Below, one piece after another: positions 13,325 to 21,201 of a stretch of DNA of 21,201 nucleotides. Every line of letters begins with the position of its first letter. The first letter of the stretch is position 1. Made by a program: the position numbers and the translations under genes. The DNA is from Kiloniellales bacterium (lineage in GTDB: Bacteria; Pseudomonadota; Alphaproteobacteria; Kiloniellales; JAKSDN01), in the NCBI GenBank assembly GCA_022360075.1, contig JAKSDN010000639.1, positions 1-21,201 on the forward strand, given 5' to 3'. The notes under the pieces are model-generated. The model saw only the letters and a list, made by a program, of their open reading frames with translations, was not told the DNA's origin and searched no databases.

Positions 13325-14185
13325 TTATCCGGCAGACAGCATCGCCACGCCGCCGATGATCACGACGATGCCGCCCCACTGCGGCCAGGTCATGGCCTCG
13401 CGTAGGATGAGGCGGGCGAGCACGACGGTGATCGCGGCGAAGCAGGAAGCGACGACCGCGGCGATCGCCGCGTTCTCGCTGGCGCCGGCCATCACGAGCG
13501 CGATATAGGCGCCGCCGTCGAGCAGGCCCTGCAGGACGATCAGCGGCCACCAGCGCAGCGGCATCACGAGGGGCGCGCGGCGCCAGAGCATGACCAGGCA
13601 GATGGCGGCGAGCGAGATCCAGCGCGCCATGGCGACGGTCTGCAGCTCGCCGTAGAAGGGTGTCGCATGCTGGGCCGCGGCAACGGCGACGGCGAAGCCG
13701 AGCGCGGCGCAGAGCGAGATCGCGATGGTGCCGCGCAGCGTCTCGCGCGGGATGCCGTCGCCGTGATCGATGGCGTGGGCGCTGCGCGCCACCACGACGA
13801 CTCCGGCCATGACGGCCAGCATGGCGGCCCACTGGAGGCCACTCGGGCGCGCTCCGAGAGCGAACTCGAGCACCAGGTTCGCGGCCGGATAGCTGGCGAC
13901 GATGGGCGCCACCATGGTGACCGGGCCGCGCGCCAGGCCCCAGTAGAGCAGCAGCGTCGCGACCATGATCCCGACCCCGGTCGCGAGCAGCAACCACCAG
14001 CCCTCGGCCCGCCAAGTCAGCGGCTGATCGAGCAGCCAGAGCAGCAACGGCAACACCAGCGAGCCAACCAGCAGCATGCCGAACAGAGCCGCATGATGGC
14101 CCATCGCACGGCCGGTGAAGCGCGCGATGAAGTCCGCCCCGCCCCAGCCGAAGGCGGTCAGAAGGCCCCAAAGGGCCGGATTCAT
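13325..14185 (-). CDS. EamA/DMT-family transporter
   Basis: The product is 286 residues with about ten membrane helices in two EamA repeats (about 1-140 and 150-286). Typical signs are GWGGADFIARF near the start, WGLARGPVTMVAPIVASYPA in the first repeat, and LREAMTWPQWGGIVVIIGGV at the end of the second repeat. Family members export amino acids, drugs or other metabolites. The substrate is not known here. The start (complement of 14183-14185) has AAGAGG about 5 bp upstream. It is divergent from the unknown gene at 14302; a short dyad, GATAA-CC-TTATC (14212-14223), lies in the shared region and may be part of a promoter or operator. Confidence 0.9.
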   Translation of the reverse strand: MNPALWGLLTAFGWGGADFIARFTGRAMGHHAALFGMLLVGSLVLPLLLWLLDQPLTWRAEGWWLLLATGVGIMVATLLLYWGLARGPVTMVAPIVASYPAANLVLEFALGARPSGLQWAAMLAVMAGVVVVARSAHAIDHGDGIPRETLRGTIAISLCAALGFAVAVAAAQHATPFYGELQTVAMARWISLAAICLVMLWRRAPLVMPLRWWPLIVLQGLLDGGAYIALVMAGASENAAIAAVVASCFAAITVVLARLILREAMTWPQWGGIVVIIGGVAMLSAG

Positions 14186-14301
14186 GCTTGCCTCTTGTCG
14201 CGCAGCTTGCCGATAACCTTATCTTGAGACCAGGAGCGCGGCCGCTGGCCGCGTCGATGGTGCCATCGTCGAAGTGGAGAGCCCGCTGGAGGGCCAACAC
14301 C

Positions 14302-14907
14302 ATGGCGCAAGCGATGAGCGGAGACAACAGCGAGGTCGTACGCCTCGAGGCGGCCCAGGCTCAGATGCGCCAGCGATTCCTGGGCTGGCAGTGCCGCCTG
14401 CGCCAGCTCGCCGTGCGCCAGGCCGATGGCCGGCCGACCAGCGGAATGCGGCCAAGCGTGGGCCTCGAACCCGCTGGAGAATCGCTGGGCGAGATCACCG
14501 TTCTGATCGTCAAGAACGAGCCCGAAGAGGTCACCGCGCAGTTCCGCCACCTCGTGCGCAAGACCCATGACCCGGCCGAGCGGCTGCAAGGCGCGCTCAA
14601 GCACCTTCAGGCCGCCTACTACCAGCGGCCCCTGGAGTTCGCCGACGAGATGACCGCGCTCTTCGGCCCGGACTCAGCCCTGGCCGAGCGCCTCGTCGCG
14701 GCCGGCGCCTGTCGGCTCGACTTCGAGCAGTACCGTCAGCGCTACCGGATTCCCTGCAGCGTGCGCGACCTGCCGGAAGCCGATCGCGCTTTCCAGGCCA
14801 CCTATTGGCATAACAGCCTGTTCAACCCGAACCTGCCGGCGGGAGTCCGCGTTCTGGGCTTCAAGCCGCACTGGTCGCACGCCGAGGCCGAGCCCGAGGT
14901 CGGCTGA
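14302..14907 (+). CDS. Conserved-looking protein of unknown function
   Basis: The product is 201 residues, soluble and without a signal peptide or membrane helix. I cannot name a family. The composition is that of a folded protein. Blocks that look conserved are QMRQRFLGWQCRLRQLAVRQ (21-40), GRPTSGMRP (43-51), ITVLIVKNEPEEVTAQFRHL (65-84), EFADEMTALFGP (112-123) and YWHNSLFNPNLPAGVRVLGF (168-187). I have an uncertain impression of similar proteins in other alphaproteobacteria. The ATG at 14302 is chosen because GGAGGG lies at 14288-14293. An upstream ATG at 14188 is in frame, but its extension looks like non-coding sequence and overlaps the EamA promoter region. It is divergent from the EamA gene, with a secreted Sel1 gene 121 bp downstream. 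Confidence 0.78.
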   Translation: MAQAMSGDNSEVVRLEAAQAQMRQRFLGWQCRLRQLAVRQADGRPTSGMRPSVGLEPAGESLGEITVLIVKNEPEEVTAQFRHLVRKTHDPAERLQGALKHLQAAYYQRPLEFADEMTALFGPDSALAERLVAAGACRLDFEQYRQRYRIPCSVRDLPEADRAFQATYWHNSLFNPNLPAGVRVLGFKPHWSHAEAEPEVG

Positions 14908-15028
14908 GCGACAGGCCCCTTTGTCATCGATCATTCGCCTGCGCGCCTGTCGTCAGTGGCAGGCGGTTTTGCTACCGTCCGCCGGCAACGCGCAGGCCTC
15001 CCCGACAACGGCAGAGATTGAGAGTTCC

Positions 15029-15922
15029 ATGATCCGGCTTCTCCTCCCCGTCTTTCTTCTGATCTTGCTCGCCCGCCCGGCCGCGGCCAGCCTCGAGCGT
15101 GGCCTCGCCGCCTACGAGGCCGATGACTACGAGGCCGCTTACGCTGCCTTCGAGCCCCTGGCGGCCTCGGGCAACCCGGAGGCGCAATACTGGCTCGGCC
15201 GGCTCTATGATGCCGGCCTCGGCGTGGGGAGTAGTCCCGCTACGGCGCTGGATTGGTTCCGCAAGGCGGCCCAGCAGGGCCATCCGGAGGCGCAGAGGGT
15301 GGTCGGGATCTACTACGAGGAAGGCAAGGGTATCGCCCGCAGCTATGAGCAGGCGGCACGCTGGTATGCCCAGGCCGTGGAGCAGGGCAATGTCAAGGCG
15401 ATGCGCAACCTCGGCCTGCTCTACCAGGACGGCCGTGGCGTCGAGCCCGATCCGGAAAAGGCGGTCTCGCTCTATCGCCAGGCCTCCGGCGCGGGCAGCG
15501 CCAAGGCCAAGCGCAACCTCGCCTACATGTATTACTTCGGGGCGGGCGTGCGCCGCGACCTCGAACAGGCCGCCCTGCTCTTCTCCGGCGCCGCGGAGGC
15601 CGACCTCGGCAAGGCGAAGTTCGACCTCGGCCGGCTATACTATCGCGGCCAGGGCGTCGAGCGCGACGTGGCGCGCGCGGCCGGCCTCTTCATGGCCGCG
15701 GCTGAGGAAGGCCACGGCCGCGCCCAGCTCTTTCTCGGCCGCATGCACCTGCTCGGCGAAGGCGTCGAGCAGGACGACGTCAAGGCCTACGCCTGGCTGA
15801 CGCTCGCCTCGGCCCAGGAGCCGGAGAGCGCCGCCAAGCTGATGGCCAGCCTGAACGGCAAGCTGAGCGCCGAGGAGCGCGCCAAGGCCGAGGAGATCGC
15901 GCGGGGCTTTCGGCCGCGGTGA
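15029..15922 (+). CDS. Exported Sel1-repeat protein
   Basis: The product is 297 residues. An N-terminal signal peptide (1-20, ending ARPAAA before SLER) directs it to the periplasm or cell surface. Residues 49-264 are six Sel1 repeats of exactly 36 residues each (49-84, 85-120, 121-156, 157-192, 193-228, 229-264), all with the LGxxYxxGxGV pattern. Residues 265-297 form a charged C-terminal cap. Sel1 proteins are solenoid scaffolds for protein contacts in envelope or signalling processes; they have no catalysis. The partner is unknown. The ATG at 15029 gives the signal peptide directly; GAGAG is just upstream. It is not tightly linked to either neighbour. The 121 bp before it hold no clear gene or structure. 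Confidence 0.92.
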   Translation: MIRLLLPVFLLILLARPAAASLERGLAAYEADDYEAAYAAFEPLAASGNPEAQYWLGRLYDAGLGVGSSPATALDWFRKAAQQGHPEAQRVVGIYYEEGKGIARSYEQAARWYAQAVEQGNVKAMRNLGLLYQDGRGVEPDPEKAVSLYRQASGAGSAKAKRNLAYMYYFGAGVRRDLEQAALLFSGAAEADLGKAKFDLGRLYYRGQGVERDVARAAGLFMAAAEEGHGRAQLFLGRMHLLGEGVEQDDVKAYAWLTLASAQEPESAAKLMASLNGKLSAEERAKAEEIARGFRPR

Positions 15923-16007
15923 GGGATGGCGGGTGAGGGGTGTCCGGGGGATGTGAGAGGATCTTTCGGTTACGAACTCGGACACCGCTGCAAATCCGCC
16001 GTGCGTG

Positions 16008-16112
16008 CTTCGAGACGCGTCCTAACGGACGCTCCTCAGCATGAGGTGGATTTATGATGGCATTGAGAAAGAACCTCATCCTGAGGAGCCCACGTCAGTG
16101 GGCGTCTCGAAG
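16008..16112. repeat. Palindromic repeat overlapping the start of the beta-helix gene
   Basis: The outer arms CTTCGAGACGC (16008-16018) and GCGTCTCGAAG (16102-16112) are perfect over 11 bp. The inner arms 16031-16047 and 16073-16089 match at 16 of 17 positions (GCTCCTCAGCATGAGGT and ACCTCATCCTGAGGAGC). Small hairpins GTCC-TAAC-GGAC and CCCACGTCAGTGGG-like lie between the two levels. It is the same family as 4971-5098. The first ATG of the next open frame (16054) and a possible ribosome site AGGTGG (16044-16049) are inside its loop. Confidence 0.85.
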
Positions 16113-17925
16113 GACACTCGCTGGTAGTCCAGGGTCCGGACGACGTTTCCAGTGGAGAGCTTGCCGCTTGGCCTGTCTCGCCCTGACAGTATCCCTGATT
16201 GACACCACGCCCTCGGCCGCGCAATCGGCTGACACCGGATCGAGGCTCGACGCCGTCACCCACGCCGCGAAGCTCGACCCGGCGACACCACATTCCCTCG
16301 GCTTGCGCTGGCACGTGGCTGGCGACTCGAACGGCAACGCTACCGTCGCTGTCGCCTTTCGCCGCGCCGGCAGCGAGGCCTGGGTCGAGGCGCTGCCGCT
16401 ATTGCGCGTGCGGCCGGAGAATCAGCACCCGGTGCGGCGGCGCGACGGCATCGTGCTGTTCGCCGGCAGCCTGCTCGAGCTGACGCCCGACACGGCCTAC
16501 GAGATCCGCCTACGGCTGCACGACCCGGACGGCGGCGACCGGGAGGAGCGTTTGGCCGCCCGGACCGCGGCCGAGCCCCGCCTGCCCGCCGACCTGCGAC
16601 GGCGTCACGTGACACCCTTCAGTAACGAGCGCAAAGGCGGCGGCAAAGGCAGCCAGGCCGACCCCTTCAACGGTCTGAAGGCCGCCGAGCGGGCCGCGCG
16701 GCCTGGCGACCTTTTCCTGCTGGCGCCGGGGGTCTATCGAAGCTCGCTCAAGATCGGGCGCTCGGGGCGAGAGGGACGGCCGGTCGTCTATCGGGGTCCC
16801 GACGATGGCGGCGCGATCCTGGACGGCGATGGCGCCGAGGTGCTGGTCGATGCCTCGGATGCGCGGCACGTCTGGCTACGCGGTCTGCACCTGCGCAACG
16901 CCGACACCCTGATCCTCGCCGACCGGGCACGCCACCTCGTGGTTCAAGGCAACCGCTTTGCCGTTACCCGCGCGGGCTACGTCGCCAAGGGCGCCTTCGG
17001 CGGCGAGAGCGAAGGCCACGCGATCCTCGACAATATCTTCAAAAGCAACACGGTCTGGCCGCGCTCCAAGGGCATCGAGCACGTTTTTGCCGTCGGCCTC
17101 TCGGGTGCCGGCCACGTGATCGCCTATAACCGGATGGAGAACCTGGGCGACTGCGTGCGCGGCGCCTGGGTCGATGGCGGCGAGGCCCTGATGTGGGCCA
17201 CCGACATCCACAATAACGACATGCAGAGCTGCACGGACGACGGCATCGAGGCCGATCACGGCGAGGCCAACGTCCGCGTTTTCCGCAACCGCATCACCAA
17301 CAGCTTCGCGGCGATCAGCGGCCAGCCGATCTTCGGCGGCCCGGCCTACATCTATCGCAATGCCATCTACAACACGCTCTATTCGCCCTTTAAGATGCAC
17401 AACGACACTTCGGGCATGCTGCTGTTCCACAACAGCTCGGTGCGCAGCGGCATCCCTTTCTACATCCGCACCAGCACCGAGCGCGTGACCGACAGCATGA
17501 CGCGCAACAACCTCTTCATCGGCACCGAGGGTCCGGCCCTGACCTCGACGGCGAAGATGCGCCGCAACGACTTCGACGCCGACGGCTACGGCTGGGTGCA
17601 AGGCGCCTTCGCGCTCTGGAACGGCCGGACCTACAACACGGCGCGGGATGCGCGCGAGGCCGGCGCGCTCTATCTTCGACACGGCATCACGGCGCTCGAT
17701 CCCTTTCGCGTGTTCGACGGCCCTCTGGCCTCGCCGAACCCGGACAAGCGCCACGCCAGCAGAGTCAATCGGCCCCTGCTCGCGCCCAAGAGCAAGGCGG
17801 TCGATGCCGGCGTGACCATCCCAGGTCTCAACGCGGACTTCGCGGGCGCGGCGCCGGACCTGGGCTGCTGCGAGCTCGGCGCAGCGCTGCCGCACTACGG
17901 CCCGCGCCCGCCCTTCGCGCCATGA
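16054..17925 (+). CDS. Exported right-handed beta-helix protein
   Basis: The frame gives 623 residues from the ATG at 16054; the true start is uncertain. The first 20 or so residues are encoded inside the 16008-16112 repeat. A TTG at 16168, with GGAGAG at 16155-16160, would give 585 residues beginning just before the hydrophobic stretch. Residues 36-57 (CRLACLALTVSLIDTTPS region) look like a signal sequence with a cleavage site near SAAQSA. An Ig/FN3-like beta domain follows (about 80-172, SLGLRWHV to AARTAAEP). A parallel beta-helix then runs from about 200 (ADPFNGLKAAERAARPGDLF) to 600, with stacked short repeats such as VFRNRITNSFAAISGQP. It ends with DAGVTIPGLNADFAGAAPDL, typical of such proteins. 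Many are polysaccharide lyases or surface proteins. I see no confirmed catalytic site. It overlaps the next gene by 4 bp. Confidence 0.85.
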   Translation: MMALRKNLILRSPRQWASRRTLAGSPGSGRRFQWRACRLACLALTVSLIDTTPSAAQSADTGSRLDAVTHAAKLDPATPHSLGLRWHVAGDSNGNATVAVAFRRAGSEAWVEALPLLRVRPENQHPVRRRDGIVLFAGSLLELTPDTAYEIRLRLHDPDGGDREERLAARTAAEPRLPADLRRRHVTPFSNERKGGGKGSQADPFNGLKAAERAARPGDLFLLAPGVYRSSLKIGRSGREGRPVVYRGPDDGGAILDGDGAEVLVDASDARHVWLRGLHLRNADTLILADRARHLVVQGNRFAVTRAGYVAKGAFGGESEGHAILDNIFKSNTVWPRSKGIEHVFAVGLSGAGHVIAYNRMENLGDCVRGAWVDGGEALMWATDIHNNDMQSCTDDGIEADHGEANVRVFRNRITNSFAAISGQPIFGGPAYIYRNAIYNTLYSPFKMHNDTSGMLLFHNSSVRSGIPFYIRTSTERVTDSMTRNNLFIGTEGPALTSTAKMRRNDFDADGYGWVQGAFALWNGRTYNTARDAREAGALYLRHGITALDPFRVFDGPLASPNPDKRHASRVNRPLLAPKSKAVDAGVTIPGLNADFAGAAPDLGCCELGAALPHYGPRPPFAP

Positions 17926-19058
17926 AGCGCCGCAGCGCCCTGACGCTGCTCGCCGGCCTCGCCTGGGCGCCGGCCGCCCTGGCACAGAGCGCCGGGGAGA
18001 CGCGCCGGACCAACGCCAAGCTGATGGCGCTGCCCGGCGGACGCTGGGTCAAGGTCCACGAGCAGAAGGAAGGCGACGCCGTCACCTTCGCCTTTCAGGG
18101 CCACGGCGGCAGCGCCTTCGACAGCCGGCGCGGCCGGCTGGTTCTCTTCGGCAGCGACACTCACGGCCTGGACTGGACCAACAGCCCGCTGTTCTTCGAG
18201 CTGGAGAGCCTGGCCTGGCATCGGCTCTATGCCAACGACCCATCGGAGAGCTATCGCGTCGAAGGGGGCCTGCCGGTCGCTGGCGCCCGCGGCGATCATC
18301 CCTGGGCCATGCATACCTTCGGCGCCGTCGACATCGACCCCGAGGCCGACCGCTTGATCGTCGCCAGCTATCCCGAGCACATGGAACCCGGCCGCTTCAG
18401 CGACGCGCTCGCCCACGTCTGGCACAAGGTGCGACGCCACCCGACCTGGATGCTCGACCTGGAGACCGGCAACTGGCGGGCGCTGCCGGCCGAGGCGGTC
18501 GCCTTCTTTCCTTATTGCACGCTGTTCGACAGCGACCGCGGGGTGCTGATCGGCTACCGCCACGACGGCGTCTACGAGCTTCGCGGATCGCCCCTGCGCT
18601 GGCGCCGCGTGCTGCGCGAGAGCCTGATGCGCTATCACAACAACGGCGTCTACGATCCGCGCCACCGCAAGGCCGTGCTGTTCGGCATGGCCGGCGACAG
18701 CAACGACGTCGTGATCTACGACCCGGCCGTGCCCATCACCTACCGTATGGCGACCCCGGGCACGCGGCCACCGAAGGACCAGCACGTGCCGCTCGCCTAT
18801 CACGCCGGACGCGGCGAGACCGTTGCCCTGGTCGATCGCTTCACGCCGGGCTTCAAGCGCCAGGAGCGCAGCCGCCACCGGACCGAGACCTGGAGCTACG
18901 ACCTCGGCCGCGATGCCTGGACCCACCACGAAGGCGCGGGCCTGCCCTTCGGGCTCGGCATGAACTACAACCTGGCCTACGACCCGTTGCACGACCTCCT
19001 GCTGCTGGTCACCGGCGGGCCCGACCAGCCGACGGCGGTCTGGGCCTTGCGGCTTTGA
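17922..19058 (+). CDS. Exported Kelch-like beta-propeller protein
   Basis: The product is 378 residues. MKRRSALTLLAGLAWAPAAL is a signal peptide, with cleavage likely after ALA near residue 21. The twin Arg makes Tat export possible, though the motif is weak. The mature part shows about six propeller-like units of the pattern FDxxRGxLVLFG then W or D plus L and a later W: about 66-101, 136-188, 200-230, 242-275, 291-336 and 351-378. Examples are AFDSRRGRLVLFG and VYDPRHRKAVLFG. Kelch propellers bind partners or, in galactose oxidase, support a copper radical site. I see no complete oxidase site. Its ATG overlaps the stop of the beta-helix gene (ATGA), so translation is probably coupled and the two exported proteins likely act together. 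The specific family was not recognised. Confidence 0.82.
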   Translation: MKRRSALTLLAGLAWAPAALAQSAGETRRTNAKLMALPGGRWVKVHEQKEGDAVTFAFQGHGGSAFDSRRGRLVLFGSDTHGLDWTNSPLFFELESLAWHRLYANDPSESYRVEGGLPVAGARGDHPWAMHTFGAVDIDPEADRLIVASYPEHMEPGRFSDALAHVWHKVRRHPTWMLDLETGNWRALPAEAVAFFPYCTLFDSDRGVLIGYRHDGVYELRGSPLRWRRVLRESLMRYHNNGVYDPRHRKAVLFGMAGDSNDVVIYDPAVPITYRMATPGTRPPKDQHVPLAYHAGRGETVALVDRFTPGFKRQERSRHRTETWSYDLGRDAWTHHEGAGLPFGLGMNYNLAYDPLHDLLLLVTGGPDQPTAVWALRL

Positions 19059-19115
19059 CGGCCGACCTCTGGCGTAATAGGAGTGTACTGCTTTTCTGCG
19101 ACGAATCAGTCAGTT

Positions 19116-19145
19116 CCCTCATCCTGAGCCTGTCGAAGGGTGAGG
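19116..19145. repeat. Partial palindromic repeat
   Basis: The segment has CCTCATCC and GGGTGAGG arms (7 of 8 pair) around TGAGCCTGTCGAA. It contains CATCCTGAG and TCGAAGG, modules shared with the repeat family at 4971-5098 and 16008-16112, so it is probably a half copy or relative. It lies in the 226-bp gap between the propeller gene and the CoA-transferase gene. I see nothing else in that gap apart from the strong ribosome site of the next gene. Confidence 0.55.
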
Positions 19146-19284
19146 TGAGAGAGCAGAGATCGACTCGAAACGGCGAGGCGAGCCTCTGACGCAAACGTCA
19201 ACGCCCGGCCTCGCAAAGGCATTTGAACCCGCGCCCCCATCTGCTCTTCAATAGGGCCAACGAAAGACCGAAGGAGGGCGTGTC

Positions 19285-20493
19285 ATGCCCGGACCGCTGC
19301 ACGGCTATCGCATCGTCGATCTGACGGCGATGATCTCGGGTCCACTCGGGACCATGATCCTGGCCGACCAGGGCGCCGACGTGATCAAGGTGGAAAACCC
19401 CCGCGGCGGCGATTTCACCCGCGCGTCCGACAACCGGCGGGGCGGCTTCTCGGCCTCGTTCCTGAACAACAACCGCAACAAGCGCTCGCTCTCGCTGAAC
19501 CTGAAGGACCCGCGCGGCTTGGCCGTGCTCGAGCGGCTGGTACGCGACGCCGACGTCTTCGTGCAGAACTTCCGCCCTGGCGTCGCCGAGCGCATGGGCA
19601 TCGGCGAGGCGGCGATCCGCAAGCGCGCGCCCAGTATCGTCTACGTCTCGATCAGTGGCTTCGGCGACCGGGGCCCCTACGCCCACAAGCCGGTCTACGA
19701 CCCGCTGGTCCAGGCGCTCTCGGGCCTGACCACGGTGCAGGGCGGCTCCGACGAGGCGCGGCCGCGGCTGGTGCGTACCATCGTGCCGGACAAGCTGACA
19801 GGGATCACCGCCTCGCAGGCGATCACGGCGGCACTCCTCGCGCGCGAGCGTAGCGGCCAGGGTCAGCACGTGCGGCTGTCCATGCTCGATTCCGTCGTCG
19901 CCTTCCTCTGGGGCTCGGACATGGGCAGCCAGACCTTCGCCGAGCAGGAGCTGCCCCAGCAGGAGGCGCAGAGCTTCATCGATCTGATCTACGAGACCGG
20001 CGACGGCTATATCAGCGTCGCGGTGCAGTCCGACAAGGAATGGTCCGGCCTCACCCGTGCCCTGGAACGGCCTGACTGGCTGGAGGACCCGCGCTTCAAG
20101 AGCCCCGCGTTGCGCCAGAAGAACATCGATGCCCGGCTGGACCTAACCCAGGAAGTGTTGCGCACGCGCAGCTCCGCCGAGTGGCTCGAACGGTTGGAGG
20201 CGGAGGACGTGCCCTGCGTGCCGGTGCTGACGCGGCGCCAGATGATCGACCATCCGCAGATCGTCGAGAGCGCGCTGATCGTCGAGAGCGATCATGCCCA
20301 GGCCGGGCGCCTGCGCCAGGCCCGGCCGGCGGCCCGCTTCTCCGAGACGCCCGCCGGCATTCGCTTCGGCGGCGTCGAGCTCGGCGCCCACAACGCCGAG
20401 GTGCTGGGCGAGCTCGGCTACAGCGCCGCCGAGATCGAGGCCCTGCGGCGCGACGGCGTGATCGGCACGCCGGAAGCGGAGGCGGCCGAATGA
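19285..20493 (+). CDS. Class III CoA-transferase (CaiB/BaiF family)
   Basis: The product is 402 residues, the normal family length. The N-terminal HGYRIVDLTAMISGPLGTMI and LADQGADVIKVENP (26-39), NRNKRSLSLNLKDPRG (63-78) and FVQNFRPGVAERMG (92-105) are standard. Asp169 (VPDKLTGITASQA) is at the place of the catalytic Asp of formyl-CoA transferase and CaiB. The enzyme transfers CoA between carboxylic acids; the acid here is unknown. AAGGAGGG at 19271-19278 supports the ATG at 19285. Its stop overlaps the start of the glutathione transferase gene by 4 bp. Cytosolic. Confidence 0.95.
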   Translation: MPGPLHGYRIVDLTAMISGPLGTMILADQGADVIKVENPRGGDFTRASDNRRGGFSASFLNNNRNKRSLSLNLKDPRGLAVLERLVRDADVFVQNFRPGVAERMGIGEAAIRKRAPSIVYVSISGFGDRGPYAHKPVYDPLVQALSGLTTVQGGSDEARPRLVRTIVPDKLTGITASQAITAALLARERSGQGQHVRLSMLDSVVAFLWGSDMGSQTFAEQELPQQEAQSFIDLIYETGDGYISVAVQSDKEWSGLTRALERPDWLEDPRFKSPALRQKNIDARLDLTQEVLRTRSSAEWLERLEAEDVPCVPVLTRRQMIDHPQIVESALIVESDHAQAGRLRQARPAARFSETPAGIRFGGVELGAHNAEVLGELGYSAAEIEALRRDGVIGTPEAEAAE

Positions 20494-21191
20494 TCGACTT
20501 CTACTACTGGCCGACGCCGAACGGCTGGAAGGTCGCGATCCTGCTGGAAGAGCTCGGCCTCGACTACGAGATGATCCCGGTCAACATCGGCAAGGGCGAC
20601 CAGTTCGCGCCGGACTTCCTCGCGATCAGCCCGAACAATCGCATGCCGGCGATCGTCGATCACGACGTCGAGGGCACGCCCGTCTCGGTGTTCGAGAGCG
20701 GCGCCATCCTCTACTACCTCGGCGAAAAGTCCGGACGCTTCCTGCCGGCCGATCCCCTAGGCCGCAAGGAGGCGCTGGAGTGGCTGTTCTGGCAGACCGG
20801 CAACCAGGGCCCCATGGCCGGCCAGCTCAGCCACTTCGTCAACTACGCGCCTGAAGGCGAGCGCTACGGGCGCGAGCGCTACGCGGGCGAATACGACCGC
20901 TGCCTCGGCGTGCTGGAGCGCCGGCTCGAAGGCCGCGACTACATCCTCGGCGACTACTCGATCGTCGACATGATCTGCTGGCCCTGGGTGCTGATCGCCA
21001 AGCCGCTGGGCCAGTCTTTGGAGGCCTTCCCCAACGTCACGCGCTGGCGCGCCGCGGTGAAGGCGCGCCCGGCCGTGCAGCGCGGCGTCGATCTCGGCAA
21101 GGAGCTCCGCCGCCAGGCCCCGCCGAGCGAAGCCGAGCGCCAGGTGCTGTTCGGTCAGACGGCGGAGAGCGTGCGGCAGCGTTCGGGTTAG
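20490..21191 (+). CDS. yfcG: Glutathione transferase, Nu class (YfcG-like)
   Basis: The product is 233 residues. The thioredoxin-like N-terminal domain (1-80) includes PTPNGWKVAILLEELGLDYE (8-27), with Thr9 and Asn11 at the glutathione-contact positions known in YfcG and YghU. LAISPNNRMPAIVD (44-57) holds the cis-Pro loop, and VFESGAILYYLGEK (67-80) is also standard. The helical C-terminal domain (about 90-210) has DYSIVDMICWPWV. Nu-class enzymes use glutathione for disulfide reduction or peroxide reduction. The tail (about 212-233) is longer than in YfcG. The ATGA overlap with the CoA-transferase gene suggests translational coupling. The strict enzyme activity is inferred from the family. 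Confidence 0.9.
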   Translation: MIDFYYWPTPNGWKVAILLEELGLDYEMIPVNIGKGDQFAPDFLAISPNNRMPAIVDHDVEGTPVSVFESGAILYYLGEKSGRFLPADPLGRKEALEWLFWQTGNQGPMAGQLSHFVNYAPEGERYGRERYAGEYDRCLGVLERRLEGRDYILGDYSIVDMICWPWVLIAKPLGQSLEAFPNVTRWRAAVKARPAVQRGVDLGKELRRQAPPSEAERQVLFGQTAESVRQRSG

Positions 21192-21201
21192 AGGCGACTA
21201 G

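Noticed and set aside
14188..14301. Longer start for the unknown gene at 14302
   Set aside because: The extension overlaps the divergent EamA promoter area and lacks conserved character, and the ATG at 14302 has a good ribosome site.

Overview
The window looks like chromosomal DNA of a GC-rich alphaproteobacterium, probably close to the Rhodospirillales or Kiloniellales. The evidence is codon bias towards G/C in third positions, the kinds of genes present, and many palindromic intergenic repeats of the sort that litter alphaproteobacterial genomes. No rRNA, tRNA, transposase, integrase, phage gene or CRISPR array was found. Every intact gene has a plausible start and normal family length. The exceptions are a fragment at the left edge and one gene whose 5' end lies in a repeat.

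Left part (1-8384). An acyl-CoA-dehydrogenase-fold flavoprotein and a small flavin reductase come first. An XRE-cupin regulator follows, then a glutamate-synthase-like set in the order glxB (mgsA), glxC (mgsB), a GFA-fold zinc protein, glxD (mgsC) and glnT (type III glutamine synthetase, gmaS-like). In methylotrophs this set makes gamma-glutamylmethylamide and N-methylglutamate from methylamine. In rhizobia the same genes are called glx/glnT. The N-methylglutamate dehydrogenase genes (mgdABCD) are not in the window. Large palindromic repeats sit in three of the four gaps of the set.

Middle part (8366-14907). This holds a minus-strand MFS transporter convergent with glnT, a nitrilase-fold amidase, a 421-bp gap with three different inverted repeats, a minus-strand phytanoyl-CoA-dioxygenase-like enzyme, a GNAT acetyltransferase followed closely by a CDP-alcohol phosphatidyltransferase, a minus-strand EamA transporter, and an unrecognised cytosolic protein. 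These look like ordinary housekeeping and accessory genes in short units.

Right part (14908-21201). A secreted Sel1-repeat protein comes first. Next is an exported pair overlapping by 4 bp: a right-handed beta-helix protein whose apparent start lies inside a repeat, then a Kelch-like propeller. Last is a class III CoA-transferase overlapping by 4 bp with a YfcG-type glutathione transferase.

The most promising leads are the unusual glx/mgs operon with its internal GFA gene and repeats, the acyl-CoA-dehydrogenase homologue that seems to lack the catalytic glutamate and sits beside a flavin reductase, and the exported beta-helix/propeller pair.
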